This document shows, in pieces, positions 23,170 to 34,649 of a DNA stretch of 64,000 nucleotides. Origin of the DNA: Cristatella mucedo (taxonomy: Eukaryota; Bryozoa; Phylactolaemata; Cristatellidae). The position numbers were made by a program, and so were the translations under genes. The stretch covers positions 107,022 to 171,021 of the forward strand of contig WPIO01000262.1 of the NCBI GenBank assembly GCA_009760855.2. The letters are read 5' to 3'. Position 1 is the first letter of the stretch, and each line of letters opens with the position of its first letter. The notes under the pieces are model-generated. The model did no database searches. It was not told where the DNA came from and worked only from the letters and a program-made list of their open reading frames with translations.

Positions 23170-25145
23170 GTTATTGTGCCCTCCTTGCCTGATGGTCCTT
23201 GGGATGGTCTAGCTGATCGCCTCTCTAGCTTTCTTGTCCAGAAGATAGACAATGTCATGCAGTCCTACCCCGACATGGCATCATCCCTCCTTGAATATGG
23301 TACCTCGATTTCTTGCTAAAGCTCAATGTCTACATTCAAGCAGGTCACTAGTAACCTTGTCCTGAGGTTCATATCCGAATCAAAGAAGACAACATGTCCT
23401 TCGGAATCTGTCCCCACTGTCCTGCTCCTAGAATGCATTGGTCTGCTGCTGCCATGCATAAATAATATTATTAATACTTTCATTAGCCCCAGGTCATGTC
23501 CTGGCATCTTTCAAAAAGCTGTAGTCAGGCCACTACTCAAGTAAGCGAAACTAGACCAAGAGAATTTAAGCAACTACCGTCCAGTCTTCCTTCTACAATT
23601 ACTATTAAAGACACTGGAACGAGTCGTGGCTGACCAGCTGAACCCATATATTGAAACTTCAAAAGTTGCTAGCAAGTTCCAGTCCAGCTTTATAGCTAGT
23701 CACTCCACAGAGTGAGCATTGCTTGGGGTGTACAATGACCTACTTTGGAATGCAGATATGGGTAGAGTATCCCTGCTTGTTTTGCTCGATCTTACAGGAT
23801 CTTTTGAGACTGTCGATCACCAAGTCCTTCTTTGGCGCCTCTCATCTCGCCCGGGCTTCATTTGCACCTCTCAGCAACTTTTTCAGGTCCTATCTCAGTC
23901 GGAGACTCCAGAGTGTTCACGTGAATGGAGGAAGAGCATCCGAGGTACCTCTGAAGTATGTGGTAACTATGGGCTCCATGCTCACTCCTGTTGTTTTACG
24001 GTTTATGCTTTCCGTCTAGCCGATGTGATTGCCAAGCACATTCTAGGCTTTTGCTTCTATGCGGACGACACTCAGTTGTTCCTTTGCTTTCATACCTCCA
24101 AGCCCTCCAGCCCGTTAAATTCTCTCAACTCTGTTGCTGCTTGTATTGATGACATTGCCACATAGATGGCATCAAATTTTCTTAAATGTAATGATGATGA
24201 AACTAGCATACTAGTTATGAGCAAATTAAGGGTGATTCAGAAATAGGAAAGACTAACGCTCAAAATTGGCTCTGCCAGCATATCTTCTGTTGAATATGCA
24301 CGAAATCTAGGTGTCGTGTTCCAAAGTGACCTTTCGTTAGGCGATCACATCAGCTCCGCAATCAAGTCTGCCTACTTTCACCTATATAAAATTGCTAAAT
24401 TCGGGCTTATTTAGACAGGGATACCACACCTAAATTGGTCCGTGACTTTTTGACATCCCATCTTGACTTCTGTAACTCATTGCTTGCTGATCTACCGGCA
24501 TGTGCAATCAGGCACCGTGCAATCAGGCACATGTGCAATCAGGTATAGCTGGTGCACAACTCTTTAGCTAGGCTTGTCTATGATGAGCTTTGCAGTTGCC
24601 ACATCACTCCACTTCTCGCCAACCTGCACTGGCTACAAGTCAAGCAATGCATCGACTACAGGGTTTTCTTGCTCACTTTTAGGTCACTTCATTCTTTGGC
24701 TCCAGCCTGCCTATCAGATCTGCTGCCCCCCCCCAGGCTAAGCATCGTACCACCCACTTTTTGGAATCTAACTTTACCTCATACAAACGTCACATTCTTT
24801 GGAGAACGTTCCCATAGTTCGTATGCTTCCAAATCCTGGAACTCAGTCCCATCTTCCATCACAACATTCCCCGACTTGATCATATTTAAAAAGAAATTAA
24901 AAACGCACCAATATATGACAGCATTAAGTGTGTCCCTGTGATTCGTTCTTTATGTGCCTGTGTGATACTGTTGCATTTGTATGGTGACCCTATGCGTGTT
25001 GCCCCTACCCACTTTATTCTTGTTTTTTTAATAATACATGATACCACTCATCATTTGATCGTGTTTCTCTTGCAGTACATGTAAGGCACATAGAAATAGA
25101 CTGAGTTATCTGAGGGCGCTTTATCAAGTATATTATTATTATTAT
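23170..25145 (+). mobile_element. LINE-A retrotransposon, RT to 3' end, defective
   Basis: L2/CR1-group non-LTR retrotransposon copy. Recognisable pieces, in order and across changing frames: pre-RT linker (SSFLVQKID near 23230); 'FQKAVVRPLLK' (about 23510); 'NYRPVFLLQLLLKTLERVV' (about 23570); 'RVSLLVLLDLTGSFETVDHQ' (about 23765), matching the DLSAAFDTVDH block; 'FYADDTQLFL' (about 24055), the catalytic YADDT being intact. The C-terminal region follows with 'LHWLQVKQCIDYRVFLLTF' (about 24625). Stops and frameshifts interrupt the frame (for example TAG at about 24163). The 3'-UTR, hairpin and ATT repeats close it at 25145. The endonuclease part is missing. Confidence 0.9.
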
Positions 25146-25299
25146 CAAGCACTGCGAGCTGTCCTACTCCGTTGGCCAGCTCGGAGGGCTGAGCGGCTTT
25201 GGCGGCAAGGCAGCAGCCGAGAGGTACAGAGGGGATCCAGCTGGCAGCGTGCGACACAGACATCTTCGTCTCCTTCTCTAAGTCAGCAAAGCCTTGAAG

Positions 25300-25545
25300 A
25301 CTATATGGATGCCACACAGGAGAGTTTTCTGCAGCCCACTCAGAGGTTAAGCAGCTTTCGTTACGAATTTGATAGACACCATATTTTATCTTATACAAAA
25401 GAGAGAAACAGAGAAGCTTAGCTGAGTCACAAGGGGAATTGAGGTAGTAAGTGGCATGGAAGTAGCACTCAAGACGGCTGGAAAGAATTGCCACAGTCTG
25501 TAGCAGAACATATGGTAGCAGAATGATTAACAAACTACAATAGCT
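25300..25545 (-). mobile_element. LINE-B C-terminal/3' fragment, reverse
   Basis: The minus strand reads the LINE-B C-terminal end in one frame ('ECYFHATYYLNSPCDSAKL', then 'SLLYKIKYGVYQIRNESCL'). It matches other copies at the same position. The right end is near 25545. Confidence 0.82.
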
Positions 25546-26795
25546 ACTCAGTCACCCACCTTGTCAGACAGCATGCACTGAAGGGACGAGAACTCGGTGA
25601 AGTGGTCTCATACACACAAAAACCAAGCAGAGCCTCATTTTTGTAAGCAGAAATGCTTTTCCTGGACAGCATGATCGTAGATAATTATCCCCATGGTTTT
25701 GATTGAGCGGAGATTTATTATGCATAATTGAAGAGGATGTCTAATAACTTTGGGACGACCATAAAGTGGCTTGCCAGGCTAAGCAGCATGTAGACAGCTA
25801 GGCAGACGCTGATCCTACAAAATTTTGGCAACCGTAAAGCTCAGGGGTCAACTTTCCTAAGCGCACTGAAGTGCTATGAGTGAGTTACTACAGCAATGAG
25901 TGCTAATCAGCTCTTTAAAGTAAGGGTTCTTAGGTTTGATAGCCGAACGGTTTGCTAGGTCGAGAGCACGATGCATAGAGGTTCCTGCTGACTCACCGAA
26001 GAAGGCTAACCGGTAGGTATTGACTGATGGCGACTGAGCACCTAGTGCTAAGGGAGTACTGTTTTGAGTAGCTTATCTAAGGACAGCCGATGGTTGTCAC
26101 AGTGATGGTACCAGTGGAATACCCACAGCTATTGATAAGAAGTTAAGTAAACGTCCATCCTGCAATTGGAGTTCCTCCAGGCCATTCTCCAGGGCGTGGA
26201 GAATTGTAAGGAAGTGCATCTCTGGCCCCGAATAACCCGGCCAAGCACGGATACGCCGGATATGTTGCCCTCTAACCAAGGTGCACAGCTGCTCTGCATC
26301 CCCAGCAATTCACTCTAATTAGGCTAAAATCAACCGGATATTGGCATTACCGAGCTCACATTTTAGGCGGATCTTGTAGTATATATTCGATCTTATCTAT
26401 CAGCCAAAATTCATTTCACTGTGCATATGGTCACTATTGCAAATGAGCTTCAGGACAGGATGCTTGTGTGGTGATCCGCCATAATCAGCTTTAGTTCCTT
26501 TCAAATCCACCACAAGTCAGCTGTGCTAAGCTCCAAAAGTTAGGAATATCAAACTACGCTACGTGTGCGATTTACCCAAAAAATTTCGCACGATTCTGCT
26601 CACGATTTCTCATGAAGTCCACTAAAATAACATTTCAACCCAACGGGCCATTACCAAAATCCACCTCAATCCACTGCATTCCATAGCCCAACGAAAGAAG
26701 TCTCGTTCACAAAGCTCCTTTTTGAATGCATATGAAATTACACTCTACGACTATTTCTCCTCATTAAATTTCACTTGCATTGCATGTCTGTTCTA
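25546..26795. other. Unassigned stretch
   Basis: No gene or repeat family was recognised. Short open frames only. Confidence 0.35.
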
Positions 26796-26955
26796 GTAAA
26801 TAAATATAAAATAACTCATTTACATAGCGCCCCAAGAGAACTTAATCTCTATTCAGGCGCTTCACATATGCCTCGGGGCTCGAGCCCCCGACCTCAATTA
26901 GACCTTGGTCGGGGCGAGCACCTTAACCGCTAGGCTAAGCCAGCTCGGCTAGTAC
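26796..26955 (-). mobile_element. SINE1, best-preserved copy, reverse
   Basis: The minus strand shows a clear A-box region (gcctagcggttaaggtgctc), then a B-box block (gtcgggggctcgagcccc). The tail has 'tgaagcgcctgaatagagat' and 'agttctcttggggcgctatg'. The tail hairpin keeps its paired outer arms, as in LINE-A. Of the copies here, this one gives the clearest view of the tRNA-like head. Confidence 0.88.
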
Positions 26956-27984
26956 AATGCACTACAATCGACTGCAGTATCGCAGGCTAATCATGTAATC
27001 CTCCAACCATCGGCATCCACAGCAGAACGACTAGAAACAGATTGTGTCAAGCTCCAGTTTGTAATGCAAATCAAAGTGCAACGTGCTGTGTGCACACTCA
27101 CGTGATGACGTCCTAGCAAGCGCCAGTCCACAAATGGCAATCATAACAGGGTATAATAAGGAAATGGCTAAATTATTTGTTTCTTGAAGCCGCTGAGCCA
27201 CTACACCCTGGGTAGATTTCATTTATCATGCAATTACTACTCGCATGACCTTAGAGGAACGAATCTCAAGCTTACTATTCAAATTTCAGCCGAGCGTCTG
27301 GAACCTAATGCACACGGAATTCGAGCGTCTGGAACCTCACTAATAGCAGCTCAGCCGCCCGGCGTGGCCAGAGTGCTTTTAGATTACCTTGCACCTGTCG
27401 AGCTGGCCTCGGCGATTAATGAGCTCTACTGCATGACACCAATGGCCAGGATTTGCGAGGGTGCAGCCAGAAGCATGCTACTGCACCTAGACATAAAACT
27501 CATGAGACATGGTGTATGTTCGAAGACTTGTCAGTAGATATCCGATGTACAAAGCTATTTATCTTTTAGACACGCCTATACTTATCAACTCAATCGTCTC
27601 TACTGCCTATCCTATTTTGTAGCTTAGCTCAGTAAAGCCTGCCACCCAGCACCAGTGGTTGAAGTATTTCAACAGTAATATATCTTTATATGTGGAAATG
27701 TTTAGGCTTCGGACCATTCCATGGGCCTATTCAATCCATCTACAATTAAGGATCTACTTAGAACTGGCTTAGATGTCCCAATTAGGCAACACCAACTTGA
27801 TGGCGTTGTGAGCTTGGCCACTCATACCTCTCAGCCCGGCCAACGATTGCGTTGCCTACCAGTTCGTTAGGCACTGCAGTCGGGCCGTTTCAGCTAAGCC
27901 GGATTTAATTGCAAGGGATCACCTTTGGTTGAGCGACCCGATAGTCTTGCAGTTACCAACTTTCTGCTTGTCCACCACCGGCCC
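26956..27984. other. Unassigned stretch with one 117-residue frame
   Basis: A plus-strand open frame at 27184-27537 (117 residues) shows no recognisable domain. It includes a short internal duplication (gagcgtctggaacct twice near 27292 and 27322). Not called as a gene. Confidence 0.35.
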
Positions 27985-28170
27985 TGTGTGGAAGCTATCC
28001 CCTTTCTCTTTTTCCTTCCTGCTCCTCTTCGCTCCGGAGCTGCTTACGCGACGGCTACTACATCTGTACGAATGCTCGCTTGTCTTGCCTTCGTACGATA
28101 CAATACAGCCGTCGTCATTGCAACTGTGGGCTTCGTTCTTCATCACTCAGCCGCCGTGGGCACATGCCCA
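27985..28170. repeat. GC-rich dispersed repeat R3, copy 2
   Basis: Partner of 16895-17062. It shares 'cgctccgga', 'gatacaatacagccg' and 'cagccgccgtgggcac', and likewise follows a pyrimidine-rich segment. Confidence 0.6.
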
Positions 28171-28569
28171 ATGGGGCTAGTCCAGCTGCCTTTGACTTGG
28201 CACGACGTGCCAGCATTAGTTATTTTCGGCGGTGGCCGAAAAGCCGACTGAGTTGGAGGAGCCGGGCGAGGGCAGGCAGACTAATCACTGGCTTTGTGTC
28301 CATCGCCAGCAAAACGGAAACTCAAGTTGTATATCTTCACATCTAAGTAGCGTCGTGACATGTACCAGGAGGCAGCCAGCTACTAGGGTGTAGTGTACCT
28401 CGCCTTCCGGCATTTGAAAGTATGGCTAAAGTGCTCAGGCACCACGAGTACGCTTTAGCCACGCTTTGCCGATCGCATCCCGTGGTCAGAAAAACTCCTG
28501 AGATCCACTTTTGCTGCACGCAGCAGTCAATTAATGGTCAAGCAGCACCATCTATCCGGTTCGAAATAT

Positions 28570-29026
28570 CCAAGGGTCACGTGCGAAGTTCTTATGCTGA
28601 CCCACACGGCCACCACGGCTTGGCTCCTTCGTACCTAGCTGAACTGCTGCATCAGTTTCAGCCTGTTCGCGCCCTCAGGTCCTGTGTGGACAATAAATTA
28701 GCTGTCCCATTCCTCCGCTTAAAGACAGTTGGCGACAGAAGCTTTAGCTCTGCAGGTCATAGACTGTGGAACTCGCTTCCACAATTCTTACGCAACGACA
28801 TCTACTCTCCAACTCACTACCTCAACTGCTCTCCTGACTCTGCTATGCTTCCCACTTTCTCTTCGTTTCGTGAGACGAAGTCTGTTGGCTACCGAATGTG
28901 TACCGAAAGCCGCTTAGGCTGTGAGTGTGCTATACAAAACTCTCCTGCATAGCACCCACGTGGTCTTTATGACTTTGTGGAGATACAGACGGAGATACAT
29001 TACATTACATTACATTGCTTATTTTC
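28570..29026 (+). mobile_element. LINE-B C-terminal/3' fragment
   Basis: One open frame covers the C-terminal region ('GLAPSYLAELLHQFQPVRAL', 'SFSSAGHRLWNSLPQFL', ending 'RLGCECAIQNSPA'). The 3'-UTR then ends in a clean (ACATT)n run at 29000-29020. This is one of the better-preserved C-terminal copies, although a segment near 28815 is deleted compared with 39228-39683. Confidence 0.9.
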
Positions 29027-30129
29027 TCAGCACACCGTGAACTTGACTTCTTAGCTTATTTCACTTAGGACAATCTCAAACGCGTCAGGGGGAATGAAGT
29101 CAGTGTGGATACAGAATGCACTAATACTAGCCAATATAAGTGCAGCCCGCCCGAAGTTTTATTTTATACCAGCACCTAAGCTAAGGTGACATTTTGAGCC
29201 AACACCAGCGAAACGCATATGGCGATGTCCGGCAATGCTTGAAATGGTTTGGTCTCTGCCTGCTAAATATGGTTTCGATTATTTGTTGCTAAATGGCAGT
29301 TCATTACCTATGTACAAAAAAGGACGACGCATACGTTGCTAGGGCTTACATAGAGCGGACGGAAATGTGATCACTAAACCGGGTCAGTATTTAGCTGTAA
29401 CTTTAGGCGAAAAATAGTTTATTAGAGCTTGAATTTGAAAAAAACAAGCGAACAGATTGCAGATCTAAAGAGCCGGACTATGCCGTTGCATGTCATTGCC
29501 CGAGAATGCACCTGCACAATCGCAGCTCAAATATTGTGAAAAGCAACAAAACAGTATTGTCTCTAAAACACAACCAAAACTACCACTCGGTAAAGCCATT
29601 TTGGCAATGGCGTTTTGCCAGCAGTTTACAAGTGCAACGAGCACTGGTATACGTGGTTCGTTTAAGGCCATTAGCTGGAGGCTCTAATGCACGACATGAT
29701 TTCAGTAAAACAGAAGCAACAGTGTCCACAATGAAGAGTTCAAACTGCAGTTGCATACCTGCTTTCCTGATAATACTGGTCGATCTTAAAAAATCCGCAG
29801 TTTTGTTAAATGCACTTCCGTGAAGCGGAAGTCACGATCTACGAAAAAGTACGTGGCTATCTTAAATTCCAGTAGTCCGGTTCCCATTTAAAAGGAAATG
29901 GCTGCCTGGTCAGCAAACCGAGTTCTTGTTAGAAAGTCGAGCGTGATAAGACAACAAATTGTTGTGTGGATATGCCTCTGTTTGCACCCCAGCTGGAGCA
30001 GCTTGAGGACCTGCTGGGAGAAATCAGCTCCCTCAACCAGTCTTCTAGCCCTAGCATCACCTGGAGTCGCTTGGTTGATTAGTGATCACAACCGGAATAC
30101 TAGTTTTGCAAAATCTCGTTGTCATTTAA
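29027..30129. other. Unassigned stretch
   Basis: No recognised family. Short frames (for example 29506-29823 and 29898-30149) have no domain I can name. Confidence 0.35.
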
Positions 30130-30247
30130 AATGTTCCCTCTCAACATAGCTCAGTCGGCGTGACTCATCCTAATCTTTGCCCATGTGCTTTACATCACCT
30201 GCATAGAGGCTGAAGTATCTCAGGGATCATACAAATTAATTATATAC
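30130..30247 (+). mobile_element. SINE1-like, degraded
   Basis: An A-box-like start (catagctcagtcggcgtgac) is followed by a LINE-A-like tail (gtgctttacatcacctgcat, 'ctgaagtatctcagggatca', 'tacaaattaatta'). The B-box region is missing or unrecognisable. Confidence 0.5.
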
Positions 30248-30829
30248 TTGTTTCGTCTCCGAGCTTATGCTGGGTATAATTAGTAGGCACGGCTTCATTA
30301 ACCTCTTGAAATAGTTCAGTTGACCTTTTTCAAAGTCTACACCGAGATTTTTTTCTTATCAAGCGCTATACAAATATACTTGTATTGCTGTTTTATTACT
30401 ATCTTTCTTTATTAATGCATTAATTACGGTAGTCGGACGGGCTCCTAAAGGAGAAACTGGACATTAAATTAAATCAATAATTAACTTTTGAGGACATAGT
30501 AGGCATTTTACAACAAAGCATCCTTTCTAAGCAATCTTATCGGGCAAACTGACCTAATTAGCTTTTTGTTCATTCACAGAAAATAAAACCGAAGGAAATA
30601 ATAAGTGCTCTCGATGAACGAGCCATCTAAAAGAATGATTTCGTGGTTTCAATATATATCTGGAATGTGTTCAAGATATAACGGCAGCTCTGATGAAATG
30701 AAAAATCTTTGTGATATATGTAACTAGGTTGATTACTAAAGCCAGCTCTTTGCAAGTCTTGACCAATATTTGGAAAGGCCGGATTTCAATGCTTGCATTT
30801 TACACGAGTGCCACTACAACTGGTCTACT

Positions 30830-33600
30830 GTCCGTATTTTCCCAGGCCGTTGATTGCCACCCATTGATCTCGCATGTACGTTTAAGATTATTTGATAGGA
30901 CGCGGTTGCACTTCTAATACAGCACACTGTTTCGCAAGAAAAATGTGATCTTCCACCAGCTTTGTTTGTAATTGTAACAGACAACCATAGATTGCTGTAT
31001 TGCCTCGGGCAATTACCCTCGATTGCCATTGATTGCCAAGGTTGAACACAAAAAAGGACCATGTGCTCCCACAGTGAGAGTTATGTGGTAGGATAACTAC
31101 AAAGTCAAACAGCCAATTTCCAGTAAATTCGAACCAGATTGCTGCACAGACCGGGCCATTGCCGTCGACTGCCGTGCTTTGCCATCGATTGTGCCTTGCC
31201 GATTGTATAAAAAGATGTGGCAGCAATTTTAATGCAGGGTAGTGCAATAAGCAAGAAATTTGGGAGCTTCTCCCAGCAACTGTCGGTGCATTTCCCAGTT
31301 CATTTGTAACTGTCCGTTATGGATCGGTGCATTTCCCCATGCCATAGCCCTGGGTTGCCATCGATTGAACGCGTACCATAGGGGAAAATTATGTACGCCC
31401 ACAGGTAAATGTTATGTAGAATGAGAGTCGCAGTTTATTGCAGCCAATCTTGTTAATTTTCCACGGATTTCGCTGTCGGCCCCTACCATTGCTGTTGATT
31501 GCCGTGCATTGCTGACAGTTAACATTTAAAGCATCTTCAAAGTTCCGCTGTTTTTTTTGGAGGCAACGGAATTTTATATGTAATGACAATTGAGGCTTCC
31601 CGAGCTGCCAGTTTCTCTTCAATTTGTCGGGAATTCGGGTTTGGGTCGGGACACTGCTGTTGATTTTCATTCATTGCTCGCGATTGTACATGTGCGATTG
31701 GTTGACAAGATTTGATTGCACTTTCAACACAGTGGGCTGCGACAGGTAAGATATATTTGATCTCGGCCCAGTCACTTTCCAGTGATTTTCAATGGACCAT
31801 AATGGACTGCCATATTTTCCCGGCCCATTGCGGTCCGTTGCCATGCATTGCCCAAGATTGAACGGTCAGAGCTGGTTGAACGTATGTGTGCATGCAGTGA
31901 GATGTTACGTGGAATGAGAATTGGAGCTTGCTGCAGCCGATTTCTCGTCGATTTGCCACGGATTTTGGTATTGGTCCCTGCCCTTTACGCCAATTGCCGT
32001 GCATTGTTGACAATTAACGTGCACAATAGCTTGAAAGTCCTACGATATCACTTTTAGCACAAAGAAATGTGAAATGCGATGACAATCGGCACTTCGTGCA
32101 GCCAATTTAGTGTTGACTTGCCACGGATTGTGGGGGATTGCTGCTTCGAGCCGACCCGTAGATTACCATGCATTGCCCGAGATTGTACGAGCGAAATTGC
32201 TTAAAATGATGTGGTTGACTTTAACCAGTATGTTTTGCAGCATGCATTAAATATTGAAGCATCGCGAAACCGAATTCAGAGTATTTTGCATCAGATTGGT
32301 GTAGATTGCAGTATGGGTCCGGGCCATTGCTGTCAATTGCAGTGCATTGCTGCCGAATGATCGACGCGATTGTAGTGAAATTGTGTGATTACACAGTAAC
32401 CAGAAATTAGAGCAATGTGCAATCACTATTAGGGCTTAAAGTGTACGTATTCTGTTCGTTTTTCGGCGGGTTGCAGTACATTGCTGCAGAAGGGCCGAGG
32501 CAATTACAGTGAAGTTATGCAAGTACACAATAACCGAAGATTAGAGCAGCGTGCAATCATAATTAGAGCTTCTAGTGTAAGACTTTTGGCCACTGTGTAG
32601 GATATTGCAGCGGATTGAGGTGGATATCGGTATGGGACCGTGTCGTTGCAGTCGATTGCAATTCATTGCATGAGAATGCGAATGCGTGTGAACAATGGAG
32701 CGAAATTTTGTGGATGCACTTTGAACTGAGTCTGGTCCTATACGCAATGTCAATTAGAGCTTCGCGATGGCGATTTGAGGATGATTTGCAGTGGAATTGT
32801 GGATTGTTGTAGTTTTCCAGGTCATTTCAGGCGATTGCCGCCCATTGCCACAGTGTGAGGTTGCACATTTTTTTCACGTGGTTGTGCACACAGCACAATA
32901 TGCAATAAAAACAGGAGCTCGGCGAAATGTATTTGGATTTTTCATGTGGTGGATTGAAGTGGAATGTGCTATTGGCCCGGGCTATTGCAGTAGATTGCAT
33001 CACATTGCACGAGGACGACTGTGCCAATGCAAGTGAAATTTTTTCAATGTAATTGTCGCAGAGTTTGCTGTCAGATGCTATAAAAAAGGAGCTTTTCTAT
33101 CAGGATTTCTTTCGTTTTATGCTGGAATGCAGTGGATTGCGGTTTTGGCCTGGGCCACTGCAATCTTATTCCAGTGGACTTCGTGAGAACTCGTGATTGG
33201 GATCGAGCGAAATATTGTGGGTACATTGTGCGTATAGTGTAGTTTGATATTCCAGACTTTTTGGAGCTGTTCGCAGTAGATTTGGGGTGGATTTGACGAG
33301 AACTAGAATAGATTGCCGTACTGGCGTCCGGCGTCTAAGCTCACTTTGTATTAGTGAGCGTTCGCGAAGCGAACATGAAATTTTGTGGACAGACAAATTC
33401 GAACGTGCACTACAATATCAGCAAAAATTGTGAGCTCGGCAATGCTTATGTCCGGTCGCTGCTAGCCTAATTCGAGTTAATTGCAGTAATTCGTTGAACC
33501 CGTTTAGCTTAGCAAAAGCAATTGAACATGACTTAGCGGTGCATTAGAGTGGATTGCACCATTGTTCTTCACAATGTTTGTGCACATACTCGACACAGAA
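30830..33600. repeat. Diverged ~170-bp tandem (satellite-like) array, about 17 units
   Basis: The motif 'ggcccgggccattgcagtcg' / 'attgcagtgcattgc' recurs with substitutions near 30850, 31000, 31145, 31345, 31485, 31655, 31830, 31985, 32160, 32325, 32470, 32645, 32830, 32985 and 33160. Spacings run from about 145 to 190 bp, mostly close to 170. Between motifs a second conserved block appears (gcgaaattttgtg... then ...ttagagcttcgcg). Units are strongly diverged but keep order. The array shows no coding potential. Unit length is in the usual range for satellite DNA. An alternative is an internal tandem region of a transposon. Confidence 0.75.
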
Positions 33601-34013
33601 CCCTTAAAAATGTTATCAAAGCTAGAATTCCGTTTGAACAATGTGTTATCTATTGGAATTACGTAGCCGGGCTTTTATCATTGCTCGAAGCGAATTTCGA
33701 GAGTAGATGGGTTAGTTTTTTTTGAAGGTACCCATACAAGCTAAATGTATAAATTAGTGCTTCGCTCAGCAGACCTGCGGATTTAGGATGGACTGCATTA
33801 GTGGCCTGCCTTTGTAGCATATTTGCATGAGCTTGAGTCAGCCCAATGATATCACATCTAGTGGGAACATTACAATGAGATCTTACTAAAATACTCACTC
33901 AAATTTTATCTGAGTTTCAAACCATCAACGTTAGGTAGATGTATGCTGTATTACAGAGAGATTGAGATTGACTGATGTACTTTGTTGCACAGAGGATGTA
34001 AAATATCTCGCCG

Positions 34014-34017
<4 letters not shown>
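33601..34017. other. Unassigned stretch
   Basis: Right flank of the tandem array. No gene or family was recognised. Confidence 0.35.

Positions 34018-34070
<53 letters not shown>
34018..34070. repeat. (GA)n microsatellite
   Basis: Near-perfect GA dinucleotide repeat, followed by GACA-type units to about 34085. Confidence 0.96.
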
Positions 34071-34076
<6 letters not shown>

Positions 34077-34349
34077 CAGACAGACAGAGTGAGGGAGAGC
34101 TTAAGCTGCACAGCTTTATCCGCAGCTTAAAGCTGACTCATTCGAGGATGAGGTCTAGGCCACAAATCATGACATATCGGGCTTTATCTGCTTATAATTC
34201 ATGAACTGCACACAATCCCAATCACTGTATAGTTACCTCTAGCCATTTCTAGCATTCTTATAACCTAACCAGTTTGATATGAAAAATTGTACTGTCATTA
34301 CCTGTCAATAATGCCAGCTTCGGTTATCTATATGCACGCACTCACACAC

Positions 34350-34353
34350 ACTC

Positions 34354-34385
<32 letters not shown>

Positions 34386-34412
34386 ATGTATACATATATC
34401 TATATATGTATG
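34350..34412. repeat. TA/CATA-rich microsatellite
   Basis: Alternating TATATA and ACATATA units. The Tyr-Ile-His frame over it is compositional. Confidence 0.9.
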
Positions 34413-34649
34413 TATAGGTATCGTTTCGGGGTTGGCTATTTCCTCCTGGCTGCAACGTTTTTTTTTTATAGAAAATGTTTGCTCCCTACTTACAAAAAGT
34501 GCTTGAACTTATCGTCGTTAAACACAGCCATCACAACAGTAGCTGTGCTTTAAGGTTAGCCCAAATCTGTCGTTTCGTAGATCTTCTATTTCGGGGAGGT
34601 CAAGACGACAATGATTTATGTACATGAGTGACATGCATAAAGTGGGCTG

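Noticed and set aside
27184-27537. 117-residue plus-strand frame
   Set aside because: No recognisable family. It contains a local nucleotide duplication and sits among repeats, so coding status cannot be supported.
29972-30082. Short plus-strand frame starting MPLFAPQLEQLEDLLGEISS
   Set aside because: It looks protein-like but has only about 36 codons and no splice sites or family that I can support.
33350-33375. Perfect short inverted repeat gttcgcgaagcgaac
   Set aside because: A single short palindrome inside the tandem array and not conserved in the second array copy, so no function is inferred.
30830-33600. Possible CRISPR array, because of regular repeats
   Set aside because: Units of about 170 bp with diverged sequence and no short identical repeats or spacers. 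The context is an animal nuclear genome.
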